Assembly (NCBI GenBank): GCA_022605955.1
Contig: JAKCOZ010000001.1
Coordinates: forward strand, 15,988,146 to 16,052,145
Length of the DNA: 64,000 nt
Direction: 5' to 3'
DNA from: Rallus limicola
Taxonomy: Eukaryota; Chordata; Aves; Gruiformes; Rallidae
The number at the start of each line of letters is the position of its first letter. The stretch's first letter is position 1. A program made the translations under genes and the position numbers. Below are positions 60,863-64,000 of this stretch, piece by piece. The notes under the pieces were generated by a model that searched no databases, was not told the DNA's origin, and worked only from the letters and a program-made list of their open reading frames with translations.

Positions 60863-61104
60863 AAGGATGATGGAGAGCGGCACTGCTGGCAGATCTCCCT
60901 CCTGCCGGTGAGAACTTGGTGGAAACTTTTATCCAGCAAAATGTTTGTTGCTTGGCCTCCTCTGCTAAGGGAGCAGGTGCTGGAGGTTGTTTGGCTAGCT
61001 GATTAAACAAATCCCAGGGTTTCCTGCCAGACCAGGTGAAGTCAAGCCTTTTCAGCAACTTCATCCCTACGAGCTCATTGAGCAGCATTCAGCAGCTCAT
61101 TACA

Positions 61105-61123
61105 GCTGAATATTCAGCGCTGA
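61105..61123. other. Overlapping palindromes
   Basis: GCTGAATATTCAGC (61105-61118) is a perfect 14-bp palindrome. TCAGCGCTGA (61114-61123) is a second one overlapping its right arm. Both contain TCAGC, as in MAF-type recognition half-sites. Confidence 0.6.
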
Positions 61124-61396
61124 GGCACGGAGTGTCCTTCTGGCCATAGCCCTAATGACAGCCACGAGTTCAGCTTTGAAACGGCTCTTGTAAATGCCAC
61201 ACAATGGGGATAAAGAAAGGGGAACAGTTACGTCAGAATAGCCCAGGTTGTTTCAATACTGCTGTGAACATGTTCTTCAAACCATTTACCTATTTTTAAC
61301 AGTCTTCAGGACTTGAGCTTGGAGGCCTGTGTCAACAAGTGGCGGGCTTGGCTGGTCATGGGACACCTTGTGCATGAGCCTGTGAAAGCTCTACAG

Positions 61397-62215
61397 TCTC
61401 ACAGAATTATAGAATCTTTGAAGCTGTAAAAGAACTCAAAGATCATCAAGTATAACTGCAAACCCAACACCACCATGTCTACAAGCTTTTTGAACACCTC
61501 CAGGGATGGAGACTCCAAGAGCTCTCTGGGCAGCCTGTTCCAATGTTTGATAACCATTTCAGTTAAGAAATTTTTCCTAATATCCAATCTAAACCTCCCC
61601 TGACACAATTTGATGTTATTTCCTCTTGTCCTATTGCTTGTTACTTGGGAGAAGAGACCAACCCCCACTTTACCACAACCTCCTGTGAGGTAGTTGGAAA
61701 GAGTGGCAAGGTCTCATCTCAGCCTCCTCTTGTCCAGACTCAACAACCTCAGTTCCCTCAGCTGCTCCTCATAAGACTTATGCTCCAGACCCTTCACCAG
61801 CTTCATTACCCTTTTCTGGACATGTTCCAGCACCTCTGTCCTTCTTGTAGTGAGGGGCCCAAAACCTGAACCCAGCACTTGAGGTGCCACCTCACCAGAG
61901 CTGAGTACAGGGAAACAATCACTTCCCTATTCCTGTTGGCCACAGCATTTCAGATCCAAGCCAGGATGCTGTTGGCCTTCTTGGCCACCTAGGCACATTG
62001 CTGGCTCATGTTCAGCTGGCTGTCAACCAGTATCACCAGGTCCTTTTTTACCAGGCAGCTTTCCAGCCGCTCTGCCCCAAGCCTGTAGCATTGCTTGGGG
62101 TTGTTGTGACTCAAGTGCAGGACCCAGCACTTGGCCTTGTTAAATCTCACACGGTTGGCCTCGACCCATCAATCCAGCTTGTCCAACTCACCAGACTGAG
62201 GCATGTTCAAGGTGA
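61397..62215 (-). mobile_element. CR1 LINE, 5'-truncated copy
   Basis: The element runs on the minus strand with its 3' end at about 61397, where TCACAGAATTATAGAATCTTT is the short terminal repeat typical of CR1. Reading leftwards from about 61770 on the minus strand, the last part of ORF2 is recognisable: LRELRLLSLDKRRLRRDLAT, then [20 protein letters not shown] and [19 protein letters not shown]. That is the C-terminal end after the reverse transcriptase. Further upstream (about 61870-62190) similarity continues but with stops and frameshifts, and it fades near 62215. Truncated CR1 copies are the most abundant repeats in bird genomes. This copy is too short to move. Confidence 0.93.
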
Positions 62216-64000
62216 CTATCAAAACAATCACTTCCCATAGCAACTGGTCACAGGGAATGTGTGCTATTTTGATTAGCAAAGACCACCCATAGCTCTGCTC
62301 GATTGTCCTGTACCAAATTTGTGGCTGCTGTGCTCACTAGAATGATGAAGTCCAGCAAATCCCCATTTTGGTTATGGAGGCAGGTACAGATCTGTGACAT
62401 GGGTTGAGAACCTGCCAAGCTGCAAGTGGGAAGCAATAGTGGTGACATCAGCCATTGCTGAGTGATGAAAAGTGATGTGTTTTTAAAAGGAGATGTAAGA
62501 CACTACCCGGTTAACTTAGTGTCTCCCAACACTCTCCACTCAGGTATAAACCTCCTGCAGATGATGCCAACGCTACACTGGCCTTGGAAAGATTGCTAGT
62601 TCAACAATCCTTCTGCTATCACCTTTGGTGAACAGAGGTGTTACTGGAGATATATTTTCATGTTCGTCTTGCAATTGGTAGCCTTACTCAGTGTTTCCAT
62701 TACCAATTCTTTTGTAGGAATCCCTCTTTAAGAAACTACCCGCTCCCAAAACTGTTGGCCATGGTCAGGTGGAGCTGCAGCAGGCTGCTTTGGGATGAGG
62801 CACATCCATAGTGACTGCTTTGTCAGTTATAATATCGATTGTCTGTTTTTCCTCATGTTTAAAATGTTTACTTGTTTAGCCTATTGTTTGACAGCTTTCT
62901 TTGCATGAACTTCTAGGTGTGATGATGACCAGTGGCTCTACAGGGTCCTGCACCTTTCAGGGGGCATTCAGTTACCCCTCTGACTAAACAGTACCAAGAA
63001 CCATCTTTCTGATGGGGTTTCACGAGCAGACGGTGCTGTGTCCATCGACCAGGCTGAATGAACTGACTTCCTCTGCGACAAATCTAACTACGCTGCAATT
63101 TCAGCTCTCAAGAAAACTTTCTGAAATGCAGTCTCAGGCTGTACCATTTCAGATGGGAAGCGTAACTGCCTACAGAGAAAAACGGGAACATGCACTCCAT
63201 TTTAAGGCCATTACAGAAAGGAATTACTTAGAGAGTCACGCGGATGCAAAGCTAATATCATCCTCCAGATAGTAACTGCTGCATCTAGTACTGCTCAGCA
63301 GTGTGCAGAAATAGCAGTGGACAGAAACCTACCCAGACGAAAGCCAAGATGTTTTTTTTCTGATGTCATTCAGGCTCCCAGACGCGGCTCCTGAGCTGCG
63401 AGGGGGCCTGGCCGTGTCCCTGAGCTCCCTCCTTGCCCCTTGTTCTCCCAGACACCTGCAGTTTTCTTTGAAGTGGGGGCGTGGTGAGCGCTTCCCAGAG
63501 ACATGTCAGGACGCGGAGGGAAAAGCAGAGAGATGGATTCTATCTGTCAACTGGCAATGAAATACAGTAACGCCCCCCCTCAGCCCCAAAAGAAAGCTTA
63601 ATTTTTTCTAGTTAAAAAAAGTGTTTGGCTCGATCCCTAGACCAGCTGCTTCCTACATAAATAAGAGGCATGTACGGTGTACAGAAAGGAATATTTGACA
63701 TTCCTAATCAATTAGATAAGGGGAAAAAACAGTCCATTTTCCTGTTCAAAATAAAATTATCGTGGTTACTTCAGATTTCAAGGGCATTTATCTTTCAGCT
63801 TCAGACAGAGGGGCACTGAGCAGGCTGCAGGTTACTTGTCCAGGACTGGAGAATGACTAAGCTGCCAGCTGGTTTGGAGGAGTCCCGGCCCCGCTCTGGT
63901 GGGGCACAGGGATGGGAACAGCCGTGGCAGTTGCCAGCCAAGTCAGGTGTGCTTTGGTCGAGACGGGCTTTTGAGAGGACTGAGCCAGGCCTGGAATAAC
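62216..64000. other. Non-coding right end, one unexplained open frame
   Basis: No recognised gene. A + frame of 86 codons (63012-63272, MGFHEQTVLCPSTRLNE...) has ordinary amino-acid composition but a weak start context (C at -3) and no family I know. AT-rich sequence follows at 63600-63780. Confidence 0.45.

Larger units (their letters stand above)
48691..61396. other. Non-coding flank downstream of PDGFB, no gene supported
   Basis: In human the next gene in this direction is CBX7, transcribed the same way. I looked for its chromodomain start and found none, so its promoter is probably beyond this window or too diverged for me to see. The stretch holds a duplicated motif (49483 and 50055), a G-rich minisatellite (51570), (GA)n (52577), modest CpG-rich patches near 49930-49990, 57560-57700 and 58170-58300, long A or T runs at about 56025, 58020-58045 and 58410-58425, and a nuclear-receptor-like tandem at 60821. 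None of its open frames is convincing. Confidence 0.55.

Noticed and set aside
1..64000. CRISPR arrays, tRNA and rRNA genes, bacterial operons, phage or insertion sequences
   Set aside because: None seen on either strand; the sequence is vertebrate.

Overview
This window is vertebrate nuclear DNA, almost certainly from a bird. The signs are a CR1 LINE 3' end (61.4-62.2 kb), a solo long terminal repeat of an avian ERV type (9.2-10.4 kb), short introns and a CpG island at a promoter. I cannot name the species. It is not bacterial or viral: there are no operons, CRISPR arrays, tRNA genes or rRNA genes, and nearly all long open frames are chance frames in GC-rich non-coding sequence.

The only protein gene I can support is PDGFB (platelet-derived growth factor B chain, the c-sis orthologue), on the + strand. 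It has a TATA promoter at 31454, a long 5'UTR rich in upstream AUGs (about 31484-32389), six coding exons (32390-45343, 240 aa) and a spliced, largely non-coding last exon from 46495 to about 48.69 kb. All coding junctions keep frame with GT/AG ends. The eight cysteines, the RERR processing site and the basic C-terminal retention motif are intact. In human the neighbours are RPL3 upstream and CBX7 downstream in this orientation; I see no exon of either here.

Region by region: 1-8.8 kb has no gene. An LTR insertion with a perfect 5-bp target duplication lies at 9.2-10.4 kb, probably inside an older LTR-like sequence. 10.6-16.5 kb is non-coding. At 16.56-17.34 kb I read a broken Ty3/gypsy pol relic with RNase H and integrase zinc-finger remnants in the correct order. 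From 17.3 to 31.4 kb the sequence is non-coding, with a diverged repeat pair (22.4 and 23.4 kb) and a TATA-plus-splice-donor candidate at 26.3-26.6 kb. PDGFB fills 31.4-48.7 kb. The downstream 48.7-61.4 kb is non-coding, with a duplicated motif of about 41 bp (49.48 and 50.06 kb). A CR1 fragment follows, then unremarkable sequence to the end.

I found no convincing new multi-gene system. The most unusual observation is the Ty3/gypsy relic, because this superfamily is generally regarded as nearly absent from bird genomes. Next are the uORF-loaded leader with in-frame upstream AUGs, the nested LTR structure, the duplicated motif downstream of PDGFB and the candidate upstream first exon.
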